A DNA stretch of 64,000 nucleotides from Magallana angulata (Eukaryota > Mollusca > Bivalvia > Ostreida > Ostreidae). Shown here in pieces: positions 23,918 through 34,927 of this stretch (position 1 is the stretch's first letter; each line of letters opens with the position of its first letter). Made by a program: the position numbers and the translations under genes. The stretch lies in assembly GCF_025612915.1 (NCBI RefSeq), contig NC_069113.1, positions 22,033,501 through 22,097,500 on the forward strand, written 5' to 3'. The notes under the pieces were generated by a model. The model ran no database searches. It was not told the DNA's origin and worked only from the letters and a program-made list of their open reading frames with translations.

Positions 23918-25678
23918 ATGGCTGGACTTGCCCTAGCTCTACTGACCCTGCTACCTCTGTGCTTTGGGGGTAAGGTTTCTTCGAATTTACTGGCTTTATA
24001 CACATTTTTATCCCCATATTTCATTTTTTTTTTGTTAAAATCATTGCCGGAAATCAATAATTAAGCTATAGAAATAATATTTGATATTTAAAAAAAAAAA
24101 AAGATAAATTGATTGCAAATTTTTTTTTATAGTATTTAAAATTGAAAATAAAAAGAAAATGTGACCGTTTAAATTTTTTTTTCATGAAAGCAATCTATTT
24201 TAAATCTACAAAGTGTTTCAAATAGATTGTTCTTTTATAAATAGAAAAAAATATCATATTAAGAATACAAGTTAACACACGATTTGCTTTGATAATTTTA
24301 CAGCACCTTTTGATCCCTATGCAATCAACCAGAACTTTGGCAGTGGGGGGTTTGGAGGAGATGGGTTCGGAGGAGGGGGGTTCGGAGTGAGCGCGTCAGC
24401 TTCTCACTCGAACTTTGACCCCAACGCACTTAACCATGGATTTGGCGGAGGCGGATTTGGTAATTAATTTATCTTATTTATTAATCCAACAAAATGCTTC
24501 ATCATAATATACTCATCTTTTTTTAAATTATGCTTCGAGTATTCGTAAATTGACATAATGTTTGTCTCTTGGTGGATAAATTTCTCAAATGGGAGATGGT
24601 CATACTTTGACCGTGTTGTTTTTTGCAAGCATTGCCAAAACATTGAAAATTGCATGAATTATGTTCAATCTTCTTTTAGTCAATTAAAAAAGTTTATGAT
24701 TTTAAAACGCTTTGAAATAAAAGAGCATGTTTAAGTAAACAAACGGTTTGACAGTTTGTATTTTGTTGTTTTTTATGTCATATTATTTATGCAATTACCA
24801 TGCGTAACATTTATACCTATTTCATTCTTTTGTGAAGAATGATTTAGAAAGTGCACGCTTCACATTGCATTATAAATTTTTAAGGTCACCTGAGTCACTA
24901 AGGTGACCTATTTCAATGGTTACTGTCCGTCGTCGTCCGTTGTCGTGCGTTGTGCGGCGTGTCTTAACAAATGAACATTTTGTCATTCTTGAAAACTACA
25001 TGGTTAATTCTTTTCACATTTGGTATAATGCAATTTGGGGGTAAGGGGAACAAATTTTGTCCCATATGGGCCTTAGGGGCAGGCCAAAATGGTCAAAATC
25101 TGACCATTATTCAAAACTCTTCTCACACATCTGAAAGAAAAACTGAATTCATAGTTATACAGACCAGAAAGCTCTCTACCAAATTGTTAATTTCATGTCA
25201 TCCGGAGTAGGGGGTTCGGCCCTAGAGCGGGGTCAAAATAATCATATAGTGTTAATACACATAATGATTGAAAAACTTCTTAACTGCTGTTGATACTGAA
25301 TAGAAACTCACTGCATAATTAGAAAGACCATAAAACCCTCTACCCATATTGTACATTTCATGTCCCTAAGGTAGGAATTTTGACTCTAGGTCTGGACCAA
25401 AATGGTAATATACATGTAGTGTTAATGCATATAATGAGCTTGCTCGACAGGTATACGTATGGGCTATGGTACTCAGGTGACCGTGAAGGCCTGTAGGGCT
25501 CATAAAAGGGCTGTAACGATGTTTATTTTTTTTATTTACAGGCGACGGATTCAGTACACCTGCCATTGACATGGGAACATTCGATCCTAATGGATTTTCG
25601 ACTCCATCCTTTGATCCCAATTCACTCAACGGATTCAACTCCGGTGGATTTGATCCTAATGCATTTGGAAAGAAATAA
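23918..25678 (+). CDS. FDPN-5: small Gly/Phe-rich secreted FDPN protein ending GKK
   Basis: A 114-residue secreted protein in three exons: 23918-23969, 24304-24459 and 25542-25678, both introns phase 1. Exon 1 encodes the signal peptide MAGLALALLTLLPLCFG. The mature chain starts APFDPYAINQNF and has Gly-Phe-rich repeats (GGFGGDGFGGGGFG), then FDPNALN, FDPNGFS, FDPNSLN and FDPNAFGKK at the very end. The terminal Gly-Lys-Lys is shared with FDPN-6 and fits an amidation signal in known secretory peptides (inference here). It has no K-R-Q site near the start. Its 1.1-kb second intron carries a 599-bp inverted-repeat transposon. Function unknown. Confidence 0.9.
24884..25482. mobile_element. Non-autonomous DNA transposon in FDPN-5 intron 2
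   Basis: The 599-bp segment starts GGTCACCTGAGT and ends with its exact reverse complement ACTCAGGTGACC. A second GGTGACC-type box follows the left end, and a CGTCGTCCGTTGTCGTGCG-type stretch lies just inside. I associate this layout with very abundant bivalve repeats. No transposase ORF is present, so it is non-autonomous. The target duplication could not be set with confidence. Confidence 0.75.
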
Positions 25679-26779
25679 ATTATTTATTTATGTATTTCAA
25701 CTGTGTTGTGTCTGGTTTTAATGCCCAATGTTAAAAAATCTAATTTTAACAAAAAACACAAAAATTTCAAAACAAAAACAAACAACCCCACATCCAAAAT
25801 ATGGTTAGGTAAATGATAGGGCTTATACACGAAAGTCTTTGGGACATGCGCAATGATATGAATATCTATTGAAATGAGGAAAGAAAAGAATAGTAATTTT
25901 TATTTCCTTACATTGTATTTATTGTACATAAAGTTTGGATAAAGGTACTTGCATTTTTGATATATCACATGAAATATATGGAAAATGCGACATCATGGCT
26001 GATACGTGTTACAATGTATGCCCATGTCACCTATAATTCAATTCATATGAATGTTAGGAAAGAAACCATACTTTATACTTGTGGAAATAATCGTATTTAC
26101 TTGCATATATTGCATCTATCAATTATGATCATCAATAAAATAGTTTTCATTTCGATACATCAATTTTCAAAAAAAAAAAAAGGCCTTTGTGACATTTCCA
26201 TGCCCCGCTGGGATTCCATGCACACAGCAACGTTTTTGAAAGGGGGAAAATGTCTCAAAGGCCTTTTTTTTTGTTGGAAATGTTGGGGTCATCCAAATAA
26301 TCTTGTCAAGCAACAAAAAAAGCTGTTCATTTTCTCATTGTCTTTTCCATTTATTTTACATGTTTCCAAAAAATAGGGACCAATTCTATGATAAATCATT
26401 TTTACATGTAAATGCTGCGCAAAATGTGGGAGCAGCCCCACCCCGCCCCCTAATGCCTACGTGCCTTAGGGATTCAAAATCCAAACGATCGTGGTTAAGA
26501 ATATATACATATACATATATTCTATGTACAGCTTGGGGCAGTTTATTAATTATGAGCAAAAAGATTGACAGTGTTTGATATGCATCATTATCTAAGAATA
26601 AAGCAGTGTAAGAAAAATCAGATTCGATTATTTAATATATAACACATGCAGGTCGCGGAGACTCGATCTTATCTTATCACTTCTACAACGCTGGACATGA
26701 CGGAATCAACATATATCACACTTATAAACATCGGTGTCCTTATTCTCCAAGGGTTCCAAGTTTCTGGAAAGAAGGCAAA
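25679..26779. other. Intergenic between FDPN-5 and FDPN-6
   Basis: Same-strand spacer of about 1.1 kb. AATAAA at 25674-25679 overlaps the FDPN-5 stop codon and may be its poly(A) signal. A hairpin-forming element at 26172-26272 is listed separately. No supported exon. Confidence 0.4.
26172..26272. repeat. Palindromic MITE-like element with poly-A/poly-T ends
   Basis: The left arm (A run, then GGCCTTTGTGACATTT) and right arm (AAATGTCTCAAAGGCC, then T run) are reverse complements with one mismatch, around a loop of about 50 bases. Typical of a small foldback or MITE copy. Confidence 0.6.
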
Positions 26780-27452
26780 ATGAATTTTGTCGTATTGCTC
26801 GCATTTCTTCCGCTGTGCTTGTCAAGTAAGCCCTTATTTATTTACACATAAAAATCAGTATGCATACGGACAGTTTACTACTATAAATAAATATTTTCAC
26901 AGAATAAATCTCTTTTATTTTTTGCATTGAACTTAAAGTTTTCGTTCCTAAAATCTGGCGATTTAGAGAGTTCTTGGTGCACATGTCTATAAAATGCCTT
27001 TATTGAGACGTTAATTATTGACAAATAAGATTATATGTACTATCCTAAACATTATCATTTTAGGTCCTATCAAGAGGCAATCAAACGTTCTTTTCTCCCC
27101 TTCTGGCGCCCCTGGATTTGACCCGAATCACATTGCAGCTGGAAACTACGATCCCAATACCCATAGTTATGGAGGGGCTGCATTTAACCCCAACTCCATG
27201 AGCGCTGGAAGTTTCAACCCTGGAGCACTGTCAGTTAGTCAGACAGGAGCTAACAGTGGGGGACAAGTCAGTTTCCAACCTAGTGCTGGAGGGATTGGAA
27301 GCTTCCAGCCCAGCGCCGGTGGAACCGGCAACTTTCAACCCAGCGCCGGAGGAACCGGAAGTTTTAACCCAAGTTCCATGACAGCTGGAAACTTTGATCC
27401 AAATTCTCAACCTGTTGGAAACTTTGACCCAAGCACGTTTGGTAAAAAGTAA
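26780..27452 (+). CDS. FDPN-6: secreted protein of decapeptide repeats, KRQ start and GKK end
   Basis: A 144-residue protein in two exons, 26780-26825 and 27064-27452, phase-1 intron. Exon 1 is a signal peptide (MNFVVLLAFLPLCLS). The chain continues SPIKRQSNVLF, giving a K-R-Q-S site soon after the signal, and ends FDPSTFGKK. The body is made of near-regular ten-residue units of the form x-F-[QND]-P-[SN]-x-x-x-x-G: SFQPSAGGIG, SFQPSAGGTG, NFQPSAGGTG, SFNPSSMTAG, NFDPNSQPVG and NFDPSTFGKK. Cysteine-free after the signal. It converges on the next gene with only about 135 bases between stops. It is the simplest statement of the family plan: signal, KRQ, F-x-P repeats, GKK. Function unknown. Confidence 0.92.
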
Positions 27453-27587
27453 AACAAAAAGACACGAAATTTATTTATTTTTAAGCATACCATGAAAGGT
27501 ACAATTAATACCAAGAGTTGCTAAAATATAAATTTAGAGCCTCCGAGATGGATTAAGTTTTTGTCAGTAGGTAAAGTTCCTTTACAA

Positions 27588-28646
27588 TTAATTCTTATCT
27601 GGATGAGAAGGTACTGAGGAATTTTTAATAGCCTGGATTGCAGGTCGATAGGTCCTGTTTTCGCTGTTGATCTGTTGATCCTTATCGTTCGATTCTGTAT
27701 GTAAAGCTTTCAATGCATTCATAATATCGTAAAGTCTGGAGAGTTCCGAGTATGATTTTTCAGTATTCTCCGACTTCTCTTGCATCTTCTGGTACTGGTG
27801 ATACATATTTTCAAACGAAACCTGATATTGTTGTCCGCTGAAACCAACTTTCATAGGCGGAGAAACAGAATTTGTCATGATTGCTACTTGCTCAGGCATT
27901 TGAGTCATGAATTGTAATGACTCGGAAGGTAGATTTTGAAACGTGGGTAAAGATGATGGTCCCGAAACTGCATAACCATTTGATCCCGCAGATTGCGGAA
28001 GTAGTTGGACAACTGTATCTTGGAAAACAGGTTGACCAGCGGCAAATTTGGGCAGATAATTGGCAATTCCTTCCCGAGGTCCATTATGGTAGCTCATCTC
28101 TTTAAAAGGTTTATATCTTTGCGATACAAACGACAAAGCTGATGGTCTTGGATAAAAGTTGTATTGTGATTTCCCGGGCAATGTACCGTATGGTTGCTGA
28201 TGAAGATTACCATTTTTCCTTGTTGGAGCAATTTCAAGTCGAGCAAAATTTGCAATGACATCAAATTTTCCTGTCATCATCAATTTTAAAATTGCGGTTA
28301 TCGGTACATTTGACAAATGTGGTTTTCCATTCCAGTTGTTAAAATTCTTTCCTTTTGAATGCGGACGAAAAAACTGGTACTTTGTGTAGGCTGGCACCCT
28401 GCTCTGATATAACGAATAATGTTTTAACCGGGATTCTTCCGAATTGTTGTCAACTGCTGATGTCAAATTCTTTTTGTCTGTTAGTCGTCTATTTGCAAAA
28501 TTGACTTTATCAGCAACACCTGTAAAAAGCATTCATTTAATCTTCGTACAGTAGAAAAAAGAAAAAAAAATAATGTTTCAACTTTGAATGAATGTCTTAC
28601 CTAAGCCCAGAATCAAAGCTGCAAGTAATGGAATAATCATCTTCAT
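27588..28646 (-). CDS. Secreted protein without FDPN motif, within the FDPN cluster
   Basis: Unrecognised 325-residue protein: exon 1 from 28646 to 28601 (MKMIIPLLAALILGL, signal peptide), phase-1 intron, exon 2 from 28519 to 27588. It shares the exon plan of the cluster but has no F-[DN]-P-N repeat. The mature chain is basic and aromatic in its first half (NWNGKPHLSNVPITAILKLM, YNFYPRPSALSFVSQRYKP), with a more helical, coiled-coil-like C-terminal part (YHQYQKMQEKSENTEKSYSE, RLYDIMNALKALH). One N-R-R site follows the signal. An upstream mini-exon at 29051-29063 could add five residues (MSLAD). It may be a partner of the FDPN proteins or an unrelated gene that landed here. Confidence 0.85.
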
Positions 28647-29050
28647 ATCTGAAACAGAATCAGAATGAACAATTCCAAATTTTTGTGGTTGTTGTTTTCA
28701 CACCAATTCAGGGAAGGGTGATTTAAATAAGTTCTACATGTATCTTATCCGCTCGTGTCCGGAAAACTTTATCTCCTTCATGTCCGTTTCCGATAAAATG
28801 GAGGCCAGTTTTATGCAGATGTTTCCTAACGTAATTATGATGTAGCCGAGTTTTGTCGATTTGAAATTCATGCACCGAAAACTTGTTTTTAAAACAAGAT
28901 TTATACCGGTATACACAAGAAACTAACCGCCATATAAACAACTTGAAAAAAGAAACACAATTGGATATTTCTGTAAAGTTTTGAAAAAACATATAATATT
29001 TATCTTAACTCAATTTAACTGTAAAAAAGAATGGATACAAATATACGTAC

Positions 29051-29063
29051 CTGCAAGCGACAT
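29051..29063 (-). other. Possible leader exon of the 27588-28646 gene
   Basis: ATG TCG CTT GCA G ends at a good donor (GTACGTAT). A strong acceptor (TTTCAG) ends two bases before the ATG at 28646. Joined, they give MSLAD in frame with MKMIIPLL. If not used as the start, it is at least a candidate 5' UTR exon. Confidence 0.5.
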
Positions 29064-30989
29064 TAAAGTCAGGGTACTAACTAGTGCAGTTTTAATTTTG
29101 CCCTCAGTGAATTTTTTTTTTTGCCATTAACAGGTTATATCTGTTACATATATTTCAGTCTAAAGTATTATTTTAAAAATTAATTGTATGAAATTCAAAA
29201 AGACAGATATTCAATTGTTTTTCTTGAGAATATATCTTTTAAAAATAAAATAAGCTGCACACATGAAATATTCTTCATTAAAAATGTTACCTTTAGTATT
29301 GTACAATGTAACGATAATATATCAGCTTAAAAGCTGATCAAGATAAAGACATGCTTAATTTCATAAATTGGTCAAAATACATTATCTGATAACCAATTAT
29401 GTCCCGATTAAAAAAGGGGGTGAAAAGCCAGCTAGCGGCATTGGAATAATTTATTGTACTCGCTATGACGTACACAGCGGTTACTAGTATTCTACTGTTC
29501 AAAATCCTTTCGTCAGTCCCGTTTTCACCTGCTTTGCTGAATAATTCAATATTTATAAATTCAATGTACCTTTTGTGGCAATACCACATGCATAGATAGC
29601 TGCATATCTGAAGCTCCCGGTCTGAAAAACATCTGATGGACGACCTGGGAGCTAGTCTGAAAAAAAAAATTCGTGTGAGCGCTGGAAAGTGCTGGAAAGT
29701 ACCCGGATGATAATGGTGAAAATTGCAAGATCATTCGTGTTAATTTTTTTTTAGGTAAAAAGAGGAAACAAGTGAAGGTAGAAATCTTTGAATTTTGGGC
29801 TTACATTGAATTTAAACTGTTCTCTGCGGATTTCAATTAAGTGTTTTTTTTAAATTCAAGGAAACGGGAACCTGGGCTAATAGACTTAAATAGATCATTG
29901 TCATTTTTAACTTCCTGGGGTTTTCCGACAAGCGGAAAAAATGTCCATGACAACCCCTCTTTTATTACTATAGTATTGTTATTTATATAGGGCAATTAAA
30001 ATCTGTTGAGATTTGCCCCCTCGCTTCATTAAATTCAATGATAAAAGCTAAAACGTAGCACAAGCTTTCAACAAAGACTGCTATTAATTGGAAACGACTT
30101 TATTTGGTGAAAAAAATATCTAACATCCGGTGAATTCGATCTGTTTTTTCCGAGACCTGCTCTCGGGAGGCGGGAGGACTTTCGTCACCAAAACAAGGAC
30201 GGATTACTCTATGCACCATGGTTATATAACAAATCTATTATAATCTATTATAATTAAATCTGTATACTATGAAAAAGAATATGCTACCTTATTCTTGGGG
30301 TCAATCCTTCGATCCCGCAATATATACCTCTAATTAAACTAATTGAACACAGTTCACCGTACTATAACTGACATGTTTACTTTATAAGGAAAGTGGGAAC
30401 TCTGTTAATTCATAAGAACAAAACTATGAATCAAATTTACGCTGATTTATTTCCCGCGATTCGGCAATCTTCGCGAACAAAGCGGAAATTGGATACACGC
30501 GGAAAAAAACCTGATATACGGTACTTAAGTCATTAGCAATGGCTCACATTTTGGGGGGAGTTTGTGTGTACTCCCAACTGATGGACTAACATCCCAAAAT
30601 GCATGTTTATAAAACGTAGCCGTAATAAAGTGTACAAACAAGCAAACTATCAATTTGCTGATCGTCTACGAAAATTTGTCCTAATGATCTTAAATAAAAC
30701 TTCACAGTATACCAGAATGGAGCGCATTTTAAATTAAGGATAGCTGATGAAAGTGATGCATAGCATCTTAGTGTGTTTATCTAGATTTCTGCCTTCTGTT
30801 TGCGAAATAAGTTCTATGCAACTATCACTCGCCAAATCGTGTACAAATGATAAAGTGATTCTTTAATTGAAAACCATTCAAGTAAGTGGGTGCTTTATTT
30901 GTATATACACTGATATGTGATCAATGGACGCCATACCAAAACATTTAGAAAAAATCATATTGACTTTATTGCATTATACAAATTAATGT
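29064..30989. other. Intergenic between the 27.6-kb gene and FDPN-7
   Basis: AT-rich spacer. A loose inverted motif (AGCTCCC / GGGAGCT, about 29612-29655) and scattered low-complexity runs may be old repeat remnants. TTTATT near 30890 could be the poly(A) signal of FDPN-7 on the - strand. No supported exon. Confidence 0.35.
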
Positions 30990-32946
30990 CTATTGAACAA
31001 ATCGTTTCCTTCCGATAAATTGGCTAGGATTCATGAGATTCATTCCACCCATCATACTCTGTATCAGCTGATTGGGGTTAAAGTTAGGCATGCTTCCACC
31101 GCTACTAGAGCTTGATCCGCCACTCGAACTTCCTCCAGAGCTTCCTCCACTCATCATCTGGCTGGATCCGCCACTTGAACTCCCACCGCTCATCATATTT
31201 GAGGGCGACATTATTTGACTGGATCCGCCACTTGAACTTCCTCCAGAACTTCCTCCACTCATCATCTGGCTGGATCCACCGCTGGAACTTCCGCCTGAAC
31301 TCCCACCACCCATCATGTTAGATGGCGACATCATTTGATTGGATCCGCCACTTGAACTTGCTCCAGAACTTCCTCCACTCATCATCTGGCTGGATCCACC
31401 GCTGGAACTTCCGCCTGAACTCCCACCACCCATCATGTTAGATGGCGACATCATTTGACTGGATCCGCCACTTGAACTTCCCCCAGAGCTACCACCACTC
31501 ATCATTTGACTAGATCCACCGCTTGAACTTCCGCCGGAGGAGCTACCCATATTTGACATCAATAAACTGGGGTCGATCTTATTATTTTCTGGTTTGTTGA
31601 TTGAGTTTGGATCAAAGCTACCCGAGCTACCTCCGCTACCCCCGCTCCCGCTTCCTCCGGATCCGCCACTTCCGCTTGACATGCTGGAGGAACCCCCACT
31701 ACTGCCGCTTCCACTGGAAGAACCACTGCTCATCATGTTAGAATTAATCTGCTGACCCGCTGACATTTGTTGTAAATTATTTTGCAGCATTTGATTGTTC
31801 ATCGATGAAGGATCGAAACCACCACTAGATCCACCACTAGTCTGACTAGAGCCACTCATCTGACTTGTGCCACTGCCCATCTGACTTGAGGCACCGCTAG
31901 AACCTCCTGCACTTTGCGACTGCGACATTTGTGGATTCATTGCGTTAGGATTGAACGATGAGGAACCGCTTGATGAACCACTAGAGCTACCGCTTGTCTG
32001 TAAAGGACTACTTGAACCTCCAGCACTCTGCGACTGCGCCATTTGCTGATTTGAATTAAATGACGACGAAGACCCTCCGCTCATTTGGCCGGAACTCCCT
32101 GATCCGCCGGTCGATCCACCAGCACTTTGAGACTGGGACACTCCCTGGTTTAGCGCGTTTGGATTAAACGATGAAGTGGAACTACTACCGCCTCCACTGC
32201 TACTCTGTGAGTTTTGTTGCATCATCTGGTTGTTTAAGGCATTAGGATCAAATCCCCCTGAGCCACCGCTTTGCATCATTTGATTGTTTAGAGCGTTCGG
32301 ATCAAAAGAGGAAGAGGATCCGGAAGAACTTCCAGAAGAACCTCCGGTGTTTGGGGGACCCTGGTTTGCACTTTGCATCATTTGATTGTTCAGTGAATTA
32401 GGATCGAAGGAGGATGCTGCACCAGAAGAACTTGCTCCAGTTTGGGAACCCGATGTTCCTCCGCTAGGTGACGCTACGCTTCCGGTTCCTTTGATGGATG
32501 AAGACGCTATCTGAGCTTGTTGCTGGAAAAGCGCATTTGGGTCAAATGATGATTGTCGCAAGGCAAACCCTACAATTTAAAAGCATAAAAATATTTAGTT
32601 ATAAATGCGTCGATGATAAAAAATATCTTAATCCAATAAATTAAAATAACTAGCATAATTCCTATAAAAAATGTAGAAAAAACCCCCCACTGGATGGTGT
32701 TATATTTACTTGTTAGTTTTTTTAACATGGTTAATGTAGGTAACGATGAATGATAGAACACATAATCTTTCCTCAGACCACTGATGACCTCTAAGTGACC
32801 ATATACAATAAAAGTAAGTCATAGAGGTCATGATTCGAAAATATAGTTCAGACCATGATGTAAAACCCACAGAAAAAGAAACTGTACTTACCACAGGCCC
32901 TGGAAACCAGACATATTGTGCACACTATGCCGAACACCCCTCTCAT
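30990..32946 (-). CDS. FDPN-7: Ser/Gly-rich secreted FDPN protein with 40-residue tandem repeats
   Basis: A 544-residue secreted protein in two exons, 32946-32892 and 32569-30990, phase-1 intron. Exon 1 gives MRGVFGIVCTICLVSRAC; exon 2 begins GFALRQSSFDPNALF, so an R-Q-S site sits just after the signal. The N-terminal two-thirds alternate Ser/Gly linkers with FDPNSLNNQMMQ, FDPNALNNQMMQ, FNPNALNQG, FNPNAMNPQM and FDPSSMNNQM. The C-terminal third is an array of GGSSQMMSGGSSGG and MMSPSNMMGGGSS units, then FNPNQLIQSMMGG and the end FIGRKRFVQ, a Gly followed by three basic residues. The array is recent (see the repeat entry). Silk- or mucus-like composition suggests a structural role, but this is inference. 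Confidence 0.9.
31101..31560 (-). repeat. 120-bp tandem repeat inside FDPN-7
   Basis: The segment starting GGATCCGCCACTTGAACTT recurs at 31221, 31341 and 31461, exactly 120 bases apart, with only a few differences; partial units flank it. The period is 40 codons, so expansion or contraction keeps the frame. Within each unit there is a weaker half-period. Confidence 0.9.
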
Positions 32947-34059
32947 CTTGTCGTAACAGAACTAGCGGTCTTTCAAAGTCTTTAAATTGTGTCCAGCAAT
33001 CACTAGCCTCCCACTTGTGTAGATTCTACGATTAATCTTTGACTGTCTCATTATCAATCACCTGTAGAGCGGAATGTCACGGAGGCGAGGAATTGGTCAC
33101 AACAGTTTACAATGATAAGTGTGTTCGTGTGTGTTTCTTGTGTATTGGTCAACCTATCAAATAATTATAAAGTACTGTGCTTGAAATATACTTCAATTCT
33201 CCCGAAAAACTGCATTAGATTTTCACATGACATACAGAAAAAAATACACCCGCATTTTTTATAGATCTATTCATAAAATATATATCTTATGCTATTTAAA
33301 AAAAATTAATGAATTAATATGACGTAGGACTTGTGAGTCACATGAGTAGGTATCCCCAGTTGTGTTGTGATTAGTTACAGTTTATACAGTGCGTGTTTGG
33401 AAAATTAAGTGGAACATAGTATCTTCTAATATTTCATTTTCAGTTGGTTTTATAAGGAAATGGGGAGATGGCTGTAAAAGTATTAACTCTCCTAAAATGA
33501 TATGCAGGAATACACGTGTACATATTTTCAGTCTTGATAATTTATTAATATTTTAACGTATTAGATTGTTATATAATATTTTGGTTGACAAACTTTTTAA
33601 GCGTATATATGTCATACATTAGTAGTATAGTAATCATCCAAAATTGTGAAGTGAAAGGAGGGGTAACTCCTGGTTCTTAAACCAAGCAACAAAACAATCA
33701 ATGATGAGTATTTCAATTTTTATATTCAAATAAAATTAGCATGTATTACAATTATTTATACAGCAAAAATAACCCATATGTAAAACAATGATACACATGA
33801 TATGAAATAAATTTTAAAATTTCAACTAAAATATTTTATCAATGATAAAAGATAATGTCTATACCAACAGAATAAGGACAATGTATTCCATGATCTAAAG
33901 AAGGTAATATATAGGTTATAGTTTCTGTCAATTAGTGTTTTGTAAATATAAATCAATATTCATAGAAAGAATGATTACGCTACAATCATAGCAACCTATA
34001 CTGTACAATATTTGGCGCTCTGGATTTATTCTTAGTCATCGGGGTAATGAAGGACAATC
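32947..34059. other. Intergenic between FDPN-7 and FDPN-8
   Basis: Promoter side of FDPN-7 and 3' flank of FDPN-8. TTTATT at 34025-34030 is AATAAA on the - strand, about 30 bases after the FDPN-8 stop, a likely poly(A) signal. No exon or element with clear ends. Confidence 0.4.
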
Positions 34060-34927
34060 TTAAATATTATATGTTCTTCTTTTCCTTTTTCCAACTAGAA
34101 ATGCACCGGGATTTAGAAATTGCGAGGGTTGGAAAAAGTTCGCTGAAAACGAAGTTCCACCAGACGAAGTGCTTCCGCTTCCGGTCTGTTGCTGAGATTG
34201 GTTCCCGCTTTGTTGATTGGTTGTGATCCCTCCATTCAAATTCAGGTTTTGAAAATTATTGAAAATTCCCGGAGATAAGAAAAGATTTGGATTACTCAAG
34301 TTCCCAGGTTTTTGGAGTTGGTTAGTACTGGAAATTCCATTTGCAATTATAGACGATTCAGAACCCAAATTTGAAAATTGTGAATTTCCGAGATTTAGAA
34401 CAGGAGAAGGATCGATTAAGCTTTGCTGAAATGACCCGGATGAACCATTGATTCCGGATGAAGCTCCTCCAACCGATGACTGAAAATTTGGATCAATGAA
34501 CTGCTGAGGCATCGGTGCAGAATTTCCGGTTCCTCCTCCGCCATTTCCGGAATTGAAGAACGAGGAAGAGCTGTTTGTCTGACGAAGAATTGTGAGAATG
34601 TCTGGAATAAGAATTTAAAAATTCATATTTCTCTCTTTATCGGGAGCAATTAAAGAATGAATATGCACGCGTGTCACTATGAATATATATTTTAACTTTT
34701 ACCTACAATGTATATAAAAAAATCCATTAGGTATGTTGTCATGATCGTTCACTACTACATTTACATCAAGTCCAAATCGTTTTAGGTCAAGTTTCTAAGA
34801 CAAATGACCAAATCATTGCGGAAACTAAAAAAAAGACAGGAAACAATATCTCACCCGTTTTTTCAGCAGTGAATGTTAAATTCGTGAGAAGACTGATGAA
34901 AACAAAAAATTCAAAGACAGGAATCAT
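34060..34927 (-). CDS. FDPN-8: secreted protein with R-Q-T start and GKRKRR near the end
   Basis: A 204-residue protein in two exons, 34927-34855 and 34601-34060, phase-1 intron. Exon 1 encodes MIPVFEFFVFISLLTNLTFT, a signal peptide. The next exon runs DILTILRQTNSSSSFFN, again an R-Q-T site shortly after the signal. The body has IDPNFQSS, IDPSPVLNLG, NPNLFLSPGIFNN and FFQPSQFLNPGAF, looser forms of the D/N-P motif. It ends FLVGKRKRRTYNI, a Gly followed by five basic residues and a short tail, comparable with FDPN-7's IGRKRFVQ. Divergent from the other members but clearly the same plan; last of the cluster. Confidence 0.86.

Noticed and set aside
31101-31560. Regularly spaced direct repeats that could be mistaken for a CRISPR array
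   Set aside because: They are a 120-bp in-frame coding minisatellite in a eukaryotic exon, without spacers.
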